Counted from the first letter of the stretch, positions 1 to 9,005 are shown. The stretch is 64,000 nt of DNA from Halochromatium roseum (GCF_016653315.1 NZ_NHSH01000048.1:118715-182714), one strand, 5' to 3'. The notes: a model not told the origin generated them from the letters alone. Numbers and translations: made by a program.

Positions 1-1
1 C

Positions 2-739
2 CTGCTGGCGCTGCTCGCGACCAGTGTGGGTGAGCTGGTCGCGCCAGCCGCGGAACAGCGTGCATTGGCGGTGCGAGCAACCGCGACCAGCGGCGATGCG
101 GTGAAGATCAGCGGTAGCGGCTTTTGGGCGCGGGATGGCAACGCCTTCATCAATGTGCGCCAGATCGAGCCCGGGGCCAAGCTGTCTGACATCGATATCT
201 TCGTGATCGAGGATCATCGCCTGACCTCTGCGACGCATGCGCGCGAGGCGCGTTATCGTGACGGGCATTGGGTGTTATCCGATATCGAGCGCAGCCAAAT
301 CGGTCTCGATCGAGTCGATGTCGAGCGGCTCGATCAGGCGCGTTGGGATTCCCTGCTCAATCCGCGCTTGCTCGAGGTGATCGTCGTCGAGCCACACGCA
401 CTCCCAATCTGGGGGCTGTATCGCTATCTGCGCTACATGCAGGAGACTGAGCAGGACGCTGGCGCGCATGAGGTGGTGTTTTGGTCGAAGGTGGTGCAGC
501 CGTTGTTGATCCTGGCGATGATCTTTGTCGCGATCCCGGTCTTGCTGGGCTCTGCACGCAGCACTGGAACGGGGATCAAGTTGTTCATCGGCATTGCACT
601 CGGCATCCTGTTCTATCTGGTCAGTCGCACCTTCACCTACTTGGCGCTGCTGTATGGTCTGAACCCGGCCCTTGCGGCCTTTGTGCCGCTGGCATTATTG
701 ACGCTAGGGGCCGTCATTCTTTTGCGTCGGGTTGGCTGA
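2..739 (+). CDS. lptG: LPS export ABC transporter permease LptG (3' part)
   Basis: This is the C-terminal 245 codons of a gene that enters from the left edge; the frame is open to base 2. LptG is an inner-membrane permease that works with LptF and LptB to extract lipopolysaccharide toward LptC/LptA. The visible part holds most of the periplasmic beta-jellyroll region, including the family-like stretch around the GFWARDGNAFINV motif, and then three hydrophobic membrane segments in the last 85 residues. It ends at a TGA. Family members are about 350-360 residues, so roughly the first third is missing. lptF would be expected just upstream. Confidence 0.88.
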   Translation: MLALLATSVGELVAPAAEQRALAVRATATSGDAVKISGSGFWARDGNAFINVRQIEPGAKLSDIDIFVIEDHRLTSATHAREARYRDGHWVLSDIERSQIGLDRVDVERLDQARWDSLLNPRLLEVIVVEPHALPIWGLYRYLRYMQETEQDAGAHEVVFWSKVVQPLLILAMIFVAIPVLLGSARSTGTGIKLFIGIALGILFYLVSRTFTYLALLYGLNPALAAFVPLALLTLGAVILLRRVG

Positions 740-964
740 GAGCGGCTTGCTCGCGTGCTGCGACTAGAGGTCTGCGCAATCTGTCGTGCAAGCAAAGCGC
801 GTATAGCGCATATAGCGCGCAAAGACGCGAACGTGGATGCCGCGGGCTCGTAGGCGACACCGCCGTCGCTGAGCACTCGCTGAGCACTCGATGTGCGCGA
901 TCAACTGCGGCACAATGCGGTCGCTAAAGCCTTGCAACGCACCGAATCGGTTTGAGGTCATGCG

Positions 965-1858
965 ATGCGCTATCCGACCATCGAAGATCAAGTCGGCAAC
1001 ACCCCGCTGGTGCGGCTGCAGCGACTGCCAGGTGAGACCAGCAACCTCATCCTGGCCAAGCTTGAGGGCAACAATCCGGCCGGCTCGGTCAAGGACCGCG
1101 CCGCGCTGAGCATGATCCGTCATGCCGAGCAGCGTGGCCTGATCCAGCCCGGCGATACCCTGATCGAAGCGACCAGCGGCAACACCGGCATCGCGCTGGC
1201 GATGGCGGCGGCGATCAAGGGCTACCGGATGCTGCTGATCATGCCCGAACACATGAGCGTGGAGCGTCGTCAGGCGATGGCCGCCTTTGGGGCCGAGATC
1301 CGGCTCACGCCCAAGCAAGGCAGCATGGAGGCGGCGATCGATCTCGCGGCCGAACTCGAGGCGCAGGGCGTCGGTGTGCGTCTCGATCAGTTTTCGAATC
1401 AGGACAATCCGCTGGCCCATTACGAGGGCACCGGCCCCGAGATCTGGCGTGATACCGCAGGTACTGTGACGCACTTCGTCAGTGCCATGGGCACCACCGG
1501 CACCATCATGGGCACCAGCCAGTATCTGAAGGCGCAGAATTCGGCTGTGCAGATCGTCGGTGTGCAGCCCGAGGAGGGCTCAAGCATCCCTGGCATTCGG
1601 CGTTGGCCCCAAGCCTATCTGCCGAAGATCTATGACGCCTCGCGCGTCGACCGCATCATCGATGTCTCGCAGGCCGAGGCCGAGGAGACCATGCGCGCGC
1701 TGGCCGCCCGTGAGGGTATCTTCGCCGGTGTCTCCTCCGGCGGCTCGATTGCCGCGGCGCTCAGGCTTGCGAATGAGGTTCAGGATGCGGTCATCGTCGC
1801 CATCATCTGCGATCGCGGTGATCGGTATCTTTCCACGGGTGTTTATCCGAGCGGTTGA
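965..1858 (+). CDS. cysM: Cysteine synthase B (O-acetylserine sulfhydrylase B)
   Basis: This PLP enzyme makes cysteine from O-acetylserine and sulfide or thiosulfate in the cytoplasm. It has 297 residues, close to the usual length for CysM. The PLP lysine is K43 in the NPAGSVKDR motif, the phosphate-binding loop follows as EATSGNTGIALA near residue 70, and the C-terminal DRGDRYLSTGVY block is typical of CysM. The ATG at 965 is preceded by a GAGG ribosome site. The gene stands alone, with 225 bp upstream and about 100 bp to the next gene. CysM rather than CysK is favoured by length and C-terminus; thiosulfate use is known for the family and fits a sulfur oxidiser. Confidence 0.93.
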   Translation: MRYPTIEDQVGNTPLVRLQRLPGETSNLILAKLEGNNPAGSVKDRAALSMIRHAEQRGLIQPGDTLIEATSGNTGIALAMAAAIKGYRMLLIMPEHMSVERRQAMAAFGAEIRLTPKQGSMEAAIDLAAELEAQGVGVRLDQFSNQDNPLAHYEGTGPEIWRDTAGTVTHFVSAMGTTGTIMGTSQYLKAQNSAVQIVGVQPEEGSSIPGIRRWPQAYLPKIYDASRVDRIIDVSQAEAEETMRALAAREGIFAGVSSGGSIAAALRLANEVQDAVIVAIICDRGDRYLSTGVYPSG

Positions 1859-1960
1859 TCAGCGCTTTGGCATCGGCCTCAGCCCTTAAGGCCGTCAAGG
1901 GCAGGGCGCAATGCTCAATTCATCTTGCTGTAGCAACCTTCAGCTGGCACATTGTCTGAC

Positions 1961-2344
1961 ATGACTTCAAGTGTTGCCCTCTACGAAGCCCTCACCAACG
2001 CCTCAGATGAGCGGTCGCGCGCGCGGCTGATTGCGGAGGCGTTCGAGCGGCTTGAAGAGCGCTATCCGCAGTTGCCGGATCTGGCGACCCAGGCGGATGT
2101 GCGTGAGAGCGAGTTAAGACTGCGGCACGAGATCGAGCAGCTGCGCGTGGATTTGGCGCGCGAGATCGAGCAGGTGCGTGCAGACCTGACGCGCGATATC
2201 GAGCAGGTACGTGCAGACCTAACGCGCGATATCGAGAAACTGCGCACCGAGGTCGAGCGGGTCAAGTTTGAGCTGTTGAAGTGGCTGTTGCCGGTCATGG
2301 TAGGACAGGTGGTCGCGATCGCGGTACTGGTGAAGCTACTGTGA
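1961..2344 (+). CDS. Small coiled-coil protein with C-terminal membrane anchor
   Basis: The product is about 127 residues and of unknown function. The middle (about residues 45-100) is a charged coiled coil built from an 11-residue repeat of the type DIEQVRADLTR, repeated almost exactly at the DNA level as 33-bp units around 2158-2235. The last 25 residues are a single hydrophobic segment (LLPVMVGQVVAIAVLVKLL), so it is probably a tail-anchored inner-membrane protein. Similar short coiled-coil plus C-terminal membrane-segment proteins (DUF1640/CCDC90-like) are common in Chromatiaceae and cyanobacteria. ATG 1961 is preferred over the upstream TTG at 1952. It lies 34 bp before rlmD on the same strand. 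Confidence 0.6.
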   Translation: MTSSVALYEALTNASDERSRARLIAEAFERLEERYPQLPDLATQADVRESELRLRHEIEQLRVDLAREIEQVRADLTRDIEQVRADLTRDIEKLRTEVERVKFELLKWLLPVMVGQVVAIAVLVKLL

Positions 2345-2378
2345 GTCGCGTCGCTTCAAACCCGCTGCGTGGCACGCG

Positions 2379-3818
2379 ATGAGCAAGAAACGTAAACCCC
2401 TACCGAGTGAGCCCATCGAGGCTGAGATCGAGTCGCTCGCGCATGATGGGCGCGGGATCGCACGGGTCGAGGGCAAGACCGTCTTCGTGCACGGCGCCTT
2501 GGTCGGAGAACGGGTCCGGTTTCGACTGACGCGACGGTTGCGGCGCCATGATGAGGCGGTGGTGACCGAGGTACTGGAGCCCTCGGTGCAGCGGGTCGAG
2601 CCGCGTTGTGCGCACTTTGGTGTCTGTGGCGGCTGTGCGCTGCAGCACATGGAGCCGGCGGCGCAGATCGAGAACAAGCAGGCGATCCTGGCCGATGTGC
2701 TGCAACGGATCGGTGGGCTGGCGCCCGCGCGCTGGCTGCCACCGCTGGCGGCTCGCGATCTTGGTGCGCACTGGGGCTATCGGCGCAAGGCGCGGCTTGG
2801 GGTGCGTTGGGTACCGAAGAAGGGCCGCGTGCTGGTCGGCTTTCGCGAGCGCGGCTCGAGCTTCATCGCCGACGTGCAGCGCTGTGAGGTGCTGCATCCG
2901 GCCGTCGGTGAGCACCTTGAGGCGTTGGCGCGGCTGATCGAGGGTTTGAGTATCCGCGAGCGCCTGCCACAGATCGAGGTGGCGCAGGGCGACGGGCCGG
3001 TGGTGCTGGTGTTTCGTGTGCTCGACCCGCCCTCGGCGGCCGATTGCGATCGGCTGTTGAGCTTTGCTGCTCAGAGCGGGTTCCATGTCTATCTGCAGGA
3101 GGGAGGCGTCGAGACGGTTCGCCCGCTGCCGGGCCAGGAGATCGAACTCAGCTATCGCCTGCCGAATCAAGGACTGACGCTCGCCTTTGAGCCGAACGAC
3201 TTTACTCAGGTGAACCTGGAGCTGAATCGGCAGATGATCGATCAGGCGTTGGCGCTGCTCGATCCACAGCCTAATGAACGTCTGCTTGATCTGTTTTGCG
3301 GGCTCGGCAATTTCACGCTGCCGCTCGCTCGCCGGGCGCGTGAGCTGGTGGGTGTCGAGGGGGATGCGGGTCTGGTGGCGCGTGCGGAGGCCAATGCGGT
3401 GCGCAATGGGATCGAGAATGTGCGCTTTTATACGGCGGACCTCTACGCTCAGGCTTCGCCGCGGACGGGTGCTAACTCGGAACCGCAAACGGCCCATCAA
3501 GCAGCTGCCCAAACCGGTGCACAGGCTGGACCGCACCCATCTCCATCGCTGCCTTTGACGGCAACCCCCTGGCTCGATGAGCCGTTCGATAAGGCACTCT
3601 TAGACCCACCGCGGAGCGGTGCACTTGAGGTACTCGACTGGCTAGCGAGTTCGGGCGTTCAGCGCATCCTCTATGTCTCCTGCTATCCAGCGACACTGGC
3701 GCGCGATGCCGCCAAGCTGGTTGGCGAGCTTGGCTTTCGCCTGGAGGCCGCTGGCGCGATGGACATGTTTCCGCACACCGCGCATCTGGAGGCGATGGCG
3801 TTGTTCGAACGGCGCTAG
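2379..3818 (+). CDS. rlmD: 23S rRNA (uracil-1939-C5)-methyltransferase RlmD
   Basis: RlmD methylates U1939 of 23S rRNA using SAM. The N-terminal TRAM domain spans about residues 10-68. Iron-sulfur cysteines C77, C83 and C86 (CAHFGVCGGC) follow, with a fourth near residue 169. The SAM motif LLDLFCGLGNFTL is near residue 306, and the catalytic cysteine is in the C-terminal LYVSCYPATLARD motif. The protein has 479 residues against about 430 for the family. The excess is a low-complexity Gln/Ala/Pro/Thr-rich insert (codons at about 3455-3570) between the SAM fold and the LLDPPRSG motif. The insert is in frame and the flanking motifs are intact, so the enzyme is probably active. Confidence 0.94.
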   Translation: MSKKRKPLPSEPIEAEIESLAHDGRGIARVEGKTVFVHGALVGERVRFRLTRRLRRHDEAVVTEVLEPSVQRVEPRCAHFGVCGGCALQHMEPAAQIENKQAILADVLQRIGGLAPARWLPPLAARDLGAHWGYRRKARLGVRWVPKKGRVLVGFRERGSSFIADVQRCEVLHPAVGEHLEALARLIEGLSIRERLPQIEVAQGDGPVVLVFRVLDPPSAADCDRLLSFAAQSGFHVYLQEGGVETVRPLPGQEIELSYRLPNQGLTLAFEPNDFTQVNLELNRQMIDQALALLDPQPNERLLDLFCGLGNFTLPLARRARELVGVEGDAGLVARAEANAVRNGIENVRFYTADLYAQASPRTGANSEPQTAHQAAAQTGAQAGPHPSPSLPLTATPWLDEPFDKALLDPPRSGALEVLDWLASSGVQRILYVSCYPATLARDAAKLVGELGFRLEAAGAMDMFPHTAHLEAMALFERR

Positions 3819-3900
3819 CGATAGACTCGCGATTTGTCCTGGCGACAGCTGGTGTTGAAACTATCGCCTCATCTTCTAGGGTGGCGACGCCCTATATGCG

Positions 3901-3951
3901 TTAACGGGAATCTCGCGCGATTCATCTGCCGGAGTGGCGCGGCACCATGAG
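3901..3951 (-). repeat. Dispersed 50-bp hairpin repeat, copy 1
   Basis: In reverse orientation this segment reads close to the consensus CATGGTGCCGCGCCA, then GGCAGATGAATCGCG, then GATTC and GTTAACG. It shares most positions with the copies at 4540, 7002, 16145 and 46492. GAATC and GATTC flank a 6-nt loop and can form a hairpin. It lies in the gap between rlmD and the CYTH gene, pointing against both. Confidence 0.7.
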
Positions 3952-4011
3952 AGTTAGGGTCCTTCGTTAGGAGCCTTCATTGGGGGCCTACAGTAGACAG
4001 AGGCATGACGA

Positions 4012-4479
4012 ATGGCGATGGAGATCGAGCGCAAATTCCTGGTTTGCAACGACGATTGGCGCGAGCAGGTGCTGTCTGAGACGCATCTGATGCAGGGCTA
4101 TCTGGCCTCGACAGCGGCGTTGACGGTGCGGGTCCGACTCGACGGTGGACAGGGCCGACTGACGATCAAGGGTGCGACGCGAGGGATCAGTCGCAGCGAA
4201 TACGAGTATCCGATCCCTGCTGAGGACGCTCAGGCCATGCTGAACGAGCTGGCCGAGACCGCAATCATCGATAAAGTTCGTCATCGCGTGCGCTGCGGCG
4301 AGCATGTCTGGGAGGTGGATTGGTTCGCCGGTGACAATGCGGGCCTCGTGTTGGCCGAGATCGAGCTGGCTGCCGAGAACGAGTCCTTCGAGCGGCCGGC
4401 TTGGCTCGGTGCTGAGGTCAGCGATGATCCGCGCTATTACAACGCCAACCTGGCGCGTCATCCGTTCAAGGACTGGTGA
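4012..4479 (+). CDS. CYTH-domain triphosphate tunnel metalloenzyme
   Basis: The 155-residue protein is a single CYTH domain. It begins with the diagnostic ExExK signature in MEIERKFLV and contains the alternating acidic and basic strands of a triphosphate tunnel (for example LTVRVRLDG, RLTIKG, EYEYPIP, LVLAEIELA). Bacterial members of this size (NE1496/CthTTM type) are mostly inorganic triphosphatases, and some are labelled class IV adenylate cyclases. The exact substrate cannot be read from the sequence. The TGA stop lies inside a degenerate 12-bp tandem repeat. Confidence 0.85.
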   Translation: MAMEIERKFLVCNDDWREQVLSETHLMQGYLASTAALTVRVRLDGGQGRLTIKGATRGISRSEYEYPIPAEDAQAMLNELAETAIIDKVRHRVRCGEHVWEVDWFAGDNAGLVLAEIELAAENESFERPAWLGAEVSDDPRYYNANLARHPFKDW

Positions 4480-4520
4480 AGAGGCTGGTAAAGGGCCTGG
4501 CGAAGGGCCAGATGAAGGGG
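4473..4520 (+). repeat. Degenerate 12-bp tandem repeat spanning a stop codon
   Basis: Four recognisable units follow one another: CTGGTGAAGAGG, CTGGTAAAGGGC, CTGGCGAAGGGC and CAGATGAAGGGG, with a partial fifth. The stop codon of the CYTH gene (4477-4479) is inside the first unit. Confidence 0.6.
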
Positions 4521-4539
4521 CTGAAGAGGGAGCTGACGC

Positions 4540-4590
4540 GTGCGGCGCCGCGCCATCCCGGCAGATGAATCGCGTGAGATTCAGCTTAAC
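4540..4590 (+). repeat. Dispersed 50-bp hairpin repeat, copy 2
   Basis: Forward-oriented copy reading GCGCCGCGCCATCCC, GGCAGATGAATCGCG, GATTC, CTTAACG. The segment GAATCGCGTGAGATTC is a perfect 5-bp hairpin with a 6-nt loop. Copies 1 and 2 are the most alike. It sits between the CYTH gene and the peptide-binding lipoprotein gene. Confidence 0.7.
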
Positions 4591-4692
4591 GAAGGGCTTG
4601 GCGGTGATCTTGAGGGGCGGCATGACCAGTCTCGTCGATCGCATGCAGCAGTCACCGCGGTCTTGAGCGTGATTCCGCTATCGCCTCGGTTG

Positions 4693-6204
4693 ATGCGCCC
4701 GGTCACGCTGCTGCGCTTGGTTGTCCTCTCGGCGCTGCTTTGCATCTTGCTTGTGCTATCTGGCTGTCCTCAGCCTGATGATGCCGATGCCATCGTGCTT
4801 GCCGTCTCCCAGGCCCCGGCGAATCTTGACCCGCGTCTGGCGACCGATGCCACCTCGGAGCGGGTCAATCGGCTGTTGTACGCGCGTCTGGTCGAGCTGG
4901 ACGAGGCCGGGCGGCCAACGCCTGGTATCGCGCGCTGGGAGCAGCTGGCGCCGCTGCATTACCGCTTCGAGCTCCAGGCTGATCGCCTGCCTTTTAGCGA
5001 TGGCCAGCCGCTTCGCAGCGCGGACGTCGCCGCGACCTACCGATCGATCCTGGACGAGGGGCTTGCGTCACCGCACCGGGCGCCACTGGCGTTGATTGAG
5101 CGCATTGAGGTGCTCGATGCGCGTCGACTCGACTTCCACCTGTCTGAGCCCGATCCGCTGTTTCCGGCCTACCTCAGCCTTGGCATCCTGCCGGCTGAGC
5201 AGATTGCGGCTGGGCACGCCTTTCAGCGCCAACCGATCGGCAGTGGCGCACTGCGCTTCGTGGCTTGGCCGAGCGCTGATCGGCTCCTGCTCGAGCGTCG
5301 CCGCGACGGGCAGTTGTTGATCTTGACCCGCGTCAAAGATCCCAACGTGCGCGTGATGAAGCTGCTGCGCGGCGAGGTCGATCTGCTGCAGAACGATCTG
5401 CCGCCGGAGCTGATCGGCCTCTTGCGCGAACACCCGGGGGTTCAGGTGCTGACGGCGCCCGGGATCAACTTCTCTTACCTGGGCTTCAACCTGGCCGATC
5501 CGGTGACGGGTGACCCGCGGGTGCGGCGGGCGATCGCGCACGCCATCGATCGTGAGGCGATCCTGCGCTGGCTGTTTCGAGATCAAGGGCGAACTGCTGA
5601 GGCCCTGCTGCCGCCGGAACACTGGGCTGGGGCGATTGGGCTGTCGGCCTACGCTCAAGATCACGCGCTGGCAAGGCGGTTGTTAGTCGAGGCGGGTTAT
5701 GCCGATGGCGAGCGTCTGCGGCTCTCGTACAAGACATCGAGCGATCCGTTTCGCTTGCGACTGGCCAGCGTGCTGCAGGCGCAGCTAGCCGAGGTCGGTA
5801 TCGATCTCAAGATCGAGAGCTACGATTGGGGCACCTTCTTTGGTGACATCAAGGCCGGGCGCTTTCAGCTGTTTGGTCTCACCTGGGTTGGGATTCGATT
5901 GCCCGACATCTTTCGCTACGCATTTCATAGCGCCTCGACGCCGCCGCGTGGGGCCAACCGCGGCCGCTACCTCAGCTCGGAGGCGGATCGGTTGATCGAC
6001 GCCGCCCGCCGCGAGCCTGATTTGGGGCGCCAGGCCAGCCTCTATCAGGCGCTTCAGTCTTTGCTGCATCAGGACCTGCCGTATGTGCCGCTCTGGTACG
6101 AGGATCAGATTGCGGTGCTGCGCGAAGGGCTAACGGGCTATCGGTTGGCGCCGGACGGGAACTATGACGGGTTGGCTGAGATTGAGCGGACTAGCCCGCG
6201 CTAG
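4693..6204 (+). CDS. Peptide/nickel-type ABC transporter substrate-binding lipoprotein
   Basis: This is a 503-residue family 5 extracellular solute-binding protein (DppA/OppA/NikA fold). The start at ATG 4693 gives a short basic N-terminus, a hydrophobic stretch and the lipobox LSGC, so the mature protein should be a lipid-anchored periplasmic receptor. The family signature near the N-terminus (ANLDPRLATDATSERVN) and the C-terminal block YVPLWYEDQIAVL are present. No permease or ATPase genes adjoin it. The only matching permeases in the window are the DppB/DppC-like pair at 18037-19758, but a link between them is inference. An in-frame GTG at 4540 would destroy the signal peptide and lies in a repeat, so I reject it. 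Confidence 0.87.
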   Translation: MRPVTLLRLVVLSALLCILLVLSGCPQPDDADAIVLAVSQAPANLDPRLATDATSERVNRLLYARLVELDEAGRPTPGIARWEQLAPLHYRFELQADRLPFSDGQPLRSADVAATYRSILDEGLASPHRAPLALIERIEVLDARRLDFHLSEPDPLFPAYLSLGILPAEQIAAGHAFQRQPIGSGALRFVAWPSADRLLLERRRDGQLLILTRVKDPNVRVMKLLRGEVDLLQNDLPPELIGLLREHPGVQVLTAPGINFSYLGFNLADPVTGDPRVRRAIAHAIDREAILRWLFRDQGRTAEALLPPEHWAGAIGLSAYAQDHALARRLLVEAGYADGERLRLSYKTSSDPFRLRLASVLQAQLAEVGIDLKIESYDWGTFFGDIKAGRFQLFGLTWVGIRLPDIFRYAFHSASTPPRGANRGRYLSSEADRLIDAARREPDLGRQASLYQALQSLLHQDLPYVPLWYEDQIAVLREGLTGYRLAPDGNYDGLAEIERTSPR

Positions 6205-6385
6205 CTCCTGTGCCTGAGCGTGCGTGCCCCACTCGCTGGCGTGTCGCGCTAGCGCGTCTTGCGACCTCGGGCTTTCGCGCCTGTTGGCCGCAGCGATTGT
6301 GCATGGGCACGTCTCAGGGTTCACAGATGAGTCCTTGCTGGCGGGTCTGGTCTGTCTGTTCGGATAGGCGGGGCGATGGCCTTGC

Positions 6386-6413
6386 TTGACAATAGCCCGT
6401 GGGGAACTAAACT
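6386..6413 (+). promoter_or_regulatory. Candidate sigma-70 promoter of the NlpC/P60 gene
   Basis: TTGACA (6386-6391), a 16-bp spacer and TAAACT (6408-6413) lie in an unusually AT-rich stretch 40 bp before the ATG at 6453. Confidence 0.4.
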
Positions 6414-6452
6414 TCGTTTTTACATTGGGTTATAAGATGTTTATCGGGTAAA

Positions 6453-6998
6453 ATGTCAATAGAGATCGTGCCGTCCTGTTCCGCCAGCCCAGCCCGTTTG
6501 CTGTACAGGCCGCTGCTTTTAGGGGCCTTTCTGGGGTCAGCCTTGGTTCTGCTTGGCTGTGCCAGCGCGCCGTCCTCGCCGAATCGCAGCGTCCAGGTTG
6601 CCGGCGAGACCTTCGATCTCAGCAGTCTCGAGCCAACACGAGCAAACGTCGTGAAGGCGGCGTTGGCGCAGATTGGCACGCCTTATGTCTACGGAGGGGC
6701 AACGCCGCATCGGGCGCTCGATTGCAGTGGTTTGACCTTGGTGGCCCATCAGGCAGCTGGCATGAGCATTCCGCGCGTCTCGACTCAGCAACGGGCTGCG
6801 GCAACCCCGCTGCGCGGCCATCCCAAGCCGGGTGATCTGGTGTTCTTCAAGACTGGCCCGAGCCAGTACCACGTCGGGATCATGGTCGACGATCAGCGCT
6901 TTGTGCATGCATCAACCTCAAAGCGCCACGTCCGGCTCGCGAATCTTGGCAACAACTACTGGCGGCAGCGGTACCTCGGGGCAGGTAGTTACCTCTAA
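6453..6998 (+). CDS. NlpC/P60-family murein endopeptidase lipoprotein
   Basis: The 181-residue cell-wall hydrolase has an N-terminal signal with lipobox cysteine C36 (VLLGC) and a single C40 peptidase domain from about residue 60. The catalytic triad is visible: C91 in LDCSGLT, H140 in SQYHVGIM and H152 in RFVHAST. It resembles the Spr/MepS and MepH group, which cuts peptide crosslinks or side chains in peptidoglycan, and is likely attached to the outer membrane. The TAA stop is followed at once by copy 3 of the dispersed hairpin repeat. Confidence 0.9.
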   Translation: MSIEIVPSCSASPARLLYRPLLLGAFLGSALVLLGCASAPSSPNRSVQVAGETFDLSSLEPTRANVVKAALAQIGTPYVYGGATPHRALDCSGLTLVAHQAAGMSIPRVSTQQRAAATPLRGHPKPGDLVFFKTGPSQYHVGIMVDDQRFVHASTSKRHVRLANLGNNYWRQRYLGAGSYL

Positions 6999-7001
6999 CG
7001 C

Positions 7002-7051
7002 TCATGGCGCGGCGCTACCCTGGACAATGAATCGCGGAAAATTCACGGTGA
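7002..7051 (+). repeat. Dispersed 50-bp hairpin repeat, copy 3
   Basis: The forward copy begins 3 bp after the TAA of the NlpC/P60 gene, in the context TAACGCTCATGG, which is identical at copy 4. It has the variant GGACAATGAATCGCG shared with copy 5. The hairpin is reduced to four pairs (GAAT/ATTC). Confidence 0.65.
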
Positions 7052-7274
7052 TGTAGATCGCGCGTCGCCGACCAACACGAAAAATCGCTTGTTTCAGCGT
7101 CACGTTGAGGGCGCGTTGCGAGTCCGGACTGAGAGGCGATTCATGAACATGAAGAAGCTGGTGAACAGGAGGCGGTTGCGATTGCTCCAGGGTCAGGACC
7201 CAGCCCTAGCGGGCGATCGGATTGGCGCCGGCTAGGAACACGCTCGAGGGTTGGTTGTCTACTAGACCGGATAA

Positions 7275-7304
7275 GGTGAGGCCTGAGCAGGTGAGGCCTG
7301 AGCC
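7275..7304 (+). repeat. 15-bp tandem duplication
   Basis: GGTGAGGCCTGAGCA is followed directly by GGTGAGGCCTGAGCC. Confidence 0.8.
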
Positions 7305-7435
7305 GTTGACGATTAATTGGCCGCCGTTCTCGCCTTTTCCAGATCGTTCGTGCAAAATGTCCGGCGGTCCGGGCCTGCGTGGTGACACCGGGCCGTTCGA
7401 GCAATCTCAGTCCACGCTCTGTAGGAGACGTCAGA

Positions 7436-7792
7436 ATGTCCGATAAGCCAATGAATAAGAGCCGTCGTGACGCCGTCAAGATGATGCTTGGTGGTCTCGC
7501 CTCGGTGCCGCTGGTCAACCTCGTCGGTATTGCAGCCGCACAGGCCCAGGATCTGCCGCACGTTGATCCAGCCACCGATCCGACTGCAAAGGCACTGCAG
7601 TATCATCATGAGGCGACTGAGGCCAACCGCGCTGCCGCGAAACGTCCCGGTCTGCCCCCAGAAGAGCAGTTCTGCAAGAACTGCCAGTTCGTATTGGCTG
7701 ACTCCGGCGAATGGCGCCCCTGTAGCCTCTTCCCCGGCAAGGCCGTGCATGAGACCGGCTGGTGTGCATCTTGGACCCTGAAGGCCGGCTAA
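7436..7792 (+). CDS. hip: High-potential iron-sulfur protein (HiPIP)
   Basis: This periplasmic 4Fe-4S electron carrier is known in purple bacteria as a donor to the photosynthetic reaction centre and in other respiratory chains. The 118-residue precursor has a twin-arginine signal ([13 protein letters not shown], then a hydrophobic stretch ending AAAQAQ), as expected for a cofactor folded in the cytoplasm. The four cluster cysteines are C80, C83, C96 and C110 with typical HiPIP spacing (CKNC, then RPCSLFPGK, then GWCASW). ATG 7436 is chosen because GGAGA precedes it and because an upstream GTG would bury the Tat motif. It is a single-gene unit. Confidence 0.95.
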   Translation: MSDKPMNKSRRDAVKMMLGGLASVPLVNLVGIAAAQAQDLPHVDPATDPTAKALQYHHEATEANRAAAKRPGLPPEEQFCKNCQFVLADSGEWRPCSLFPGKAVHETGWCASWTLKAG

Positions 7793-8165
7793 GGTCTGAC
7801 TGTCCTGCCGCGGCCTCCGGGCCCGGCGCGGGGTGCCTCGCGCCCCGCATGAAGATGCTCACCTGCCAAGGCCGATTCGCACTCTCATCCGACCCCAGCC
7901 CATCGTTCGGCGATAGCCGCCTCCAGTCGACTCCGATCTCTGTAGCAGAGACCCGCCACTGCGATGAGGCTTGTCCTCTCTGTGTCCGACCAGATCCAAT
8001 GACGGTTCTCGTGTTGAACCCGTCGCTGCATGATCCTAACCTCATCAGCATCGATGAGCCGGCCCAGCGTTTCAAGCGCTGCCGCGGTTCCGCCAAGTCT
8101 CTGTTGTGCGAGAGACCGTTGCCGATCGTCCTAATCCCTTCTTCCTATCCGTTTGGAACTGAGTC
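7793..8165. other. 373-bp intergenic region after hip
   Basis: I see no gene here. A GC hairpin (GCGGGG at 7828-7833 with CCCCGC at 7843-7848) without a T-run could end hip transcription. The rest is featureless to me. Confidence 0.4.
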
Positions 8166-8942
8166 ATGAGCCTTGCGCTACTGCCAGTCACCCGCCAGCT
8201 GTTGATTCGCGCGCTGCTTTGGGCGCTGATCGGTGCGATTTATGCCCCTTTGTTGATCGTGCTCGAAGCGCTGTTTGCACCCTACCTGGGGGAGCTTGCC
8301 TTTGTTGCAGCGGCCGCCTGCGCCGGCGCGATCGGTGCTTCCTATTACAGCGCGCGGCAGGTGGCTTTGGTTGCCAGCCTGATCGGGGTCGTGACAACGT
8401 TGTTCTTACTGTTGCTGTTTTACGAGCAGGCAGCGTTCTGGCATGCCGCGCTGCTCTGTGGCGTCCTCGGCTTGGCGACCGGACTGCTGATCGAATTTCC
8501 GAGTCGCTGCACCGCGAACGTGCCGGCAAAGGCCCTGGTTGGGGCGTTGAGTGGGGCCGTATCTGGCGCGGTGCTGTCGCTGGTCGCGATGCTTGGCGTT
8601 GGGCTCTCGCCGGTGGTGGCGGTGGCTTTCCTGGTCTCGGTGAATGGCGTCATCTATGTCGCCTCGGTGCGCAAGGTGGCGACGACGACCGGTGGTCTAC
8701 CGCGCAGTTGGTGTCCACTCGCTGAAGGTCTGGTGATCGGGATTGTCGCGATCATCGTTGGCGGCAGTTTCTGGGCCTTTGCCAACACCGTGTCCGGCTA
8801 CGATCGGCCAGGCTTTTTCCTCCAGGTGATTGAAGGCACCTCATCGATCTTGCCGCTCGCGGTCGCATCTGGCATGGCGGCCGGGAGTGTCACGGGCGCG
8901 CTGCTCGAACTCTTCGACTTTGCCTGGATCGACGACCTGTGA
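8166..8942 (+). CDS. Polytopic membrane protein of unknown function
   Basis: The 258-residue protein is strongly hydrophobic, with about seven predicted membrane segments spread along its length and short loops. Residues 15-38, 43-58, 66-86 and 92-108 form the first cluster, and further segments lie near 122-145, 150-166, 186-208 and 225-245. The glycine- and alanine-rich segments recall small transporters or holin-like proteins, but I do not recognise a family. ATG 8166 is the first start after the preceding gap. The gene is followed 63 bp later by rlmE, so it may be co-transcribed with the rlmE-ftsH cluster. Confidence 0.7.
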   Translation: MSLALLPVTRQLLIRALLWALIGAIYAPLLIVLEALFAPYLGELAFVAAAACAGAIGASYYSARQVALVASLIGVVTTLFLLLLFYEQAAFWHAALLCGVLGLATGLLIEFPSRCTANVPAKALVGALSGAVSGAVLSLVAMLGVGLSPVVAVAFLVSVNGVIYVASVRKVATTTGGLPRSWCPLAEGLVIGIVAIIVGGSFWAFANTVSGYDRPGFFLQVIEGTSSILPLAVASGMAAGSVTGALLELFDFAWIDDL

Positions 8943-9005
8943 TCGCAGCCAGCCAAAGCCAAAGTACCCTAGACCTCGTGGCGGTGTGGCTTGAGGGACG
9001 ATTGA

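Larger units (their letters stand above)
6999..7435 (+). other. 437-bp intergenic region before hip
   Basis: It starts with copy 3 of the dispersed repeat and includes a 15-bp direct duplication (7275-7304). A 30-codon reading frame from 7143 has no recognisable similarity, so I do not call it. A ribosome site GGAGA lies just before the HiPIP start. Promoter elements for hip should be here, but I could not pick a convincing pair. Confidence 0.5.

Noticed and set aside
764..1474. Long minus-strand frame of 236 codons opposite cysM
   Set aside because: It lies antisense to a clear cysM gene, has Arg/His/Leu-rich composition and no domain; it is a shadow of the GC-rich coding strand.
2400..3536. 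Minus-strand frame of 378 codons opposite rlmD
   Set aside because: Antisense shadow of rlmD, with no recognisable motif.
7143..7235. 30-codon frame between the NlpC/P60 and hip genes
   Set aside because: Too short, no similarity and no support beyond an ATG.
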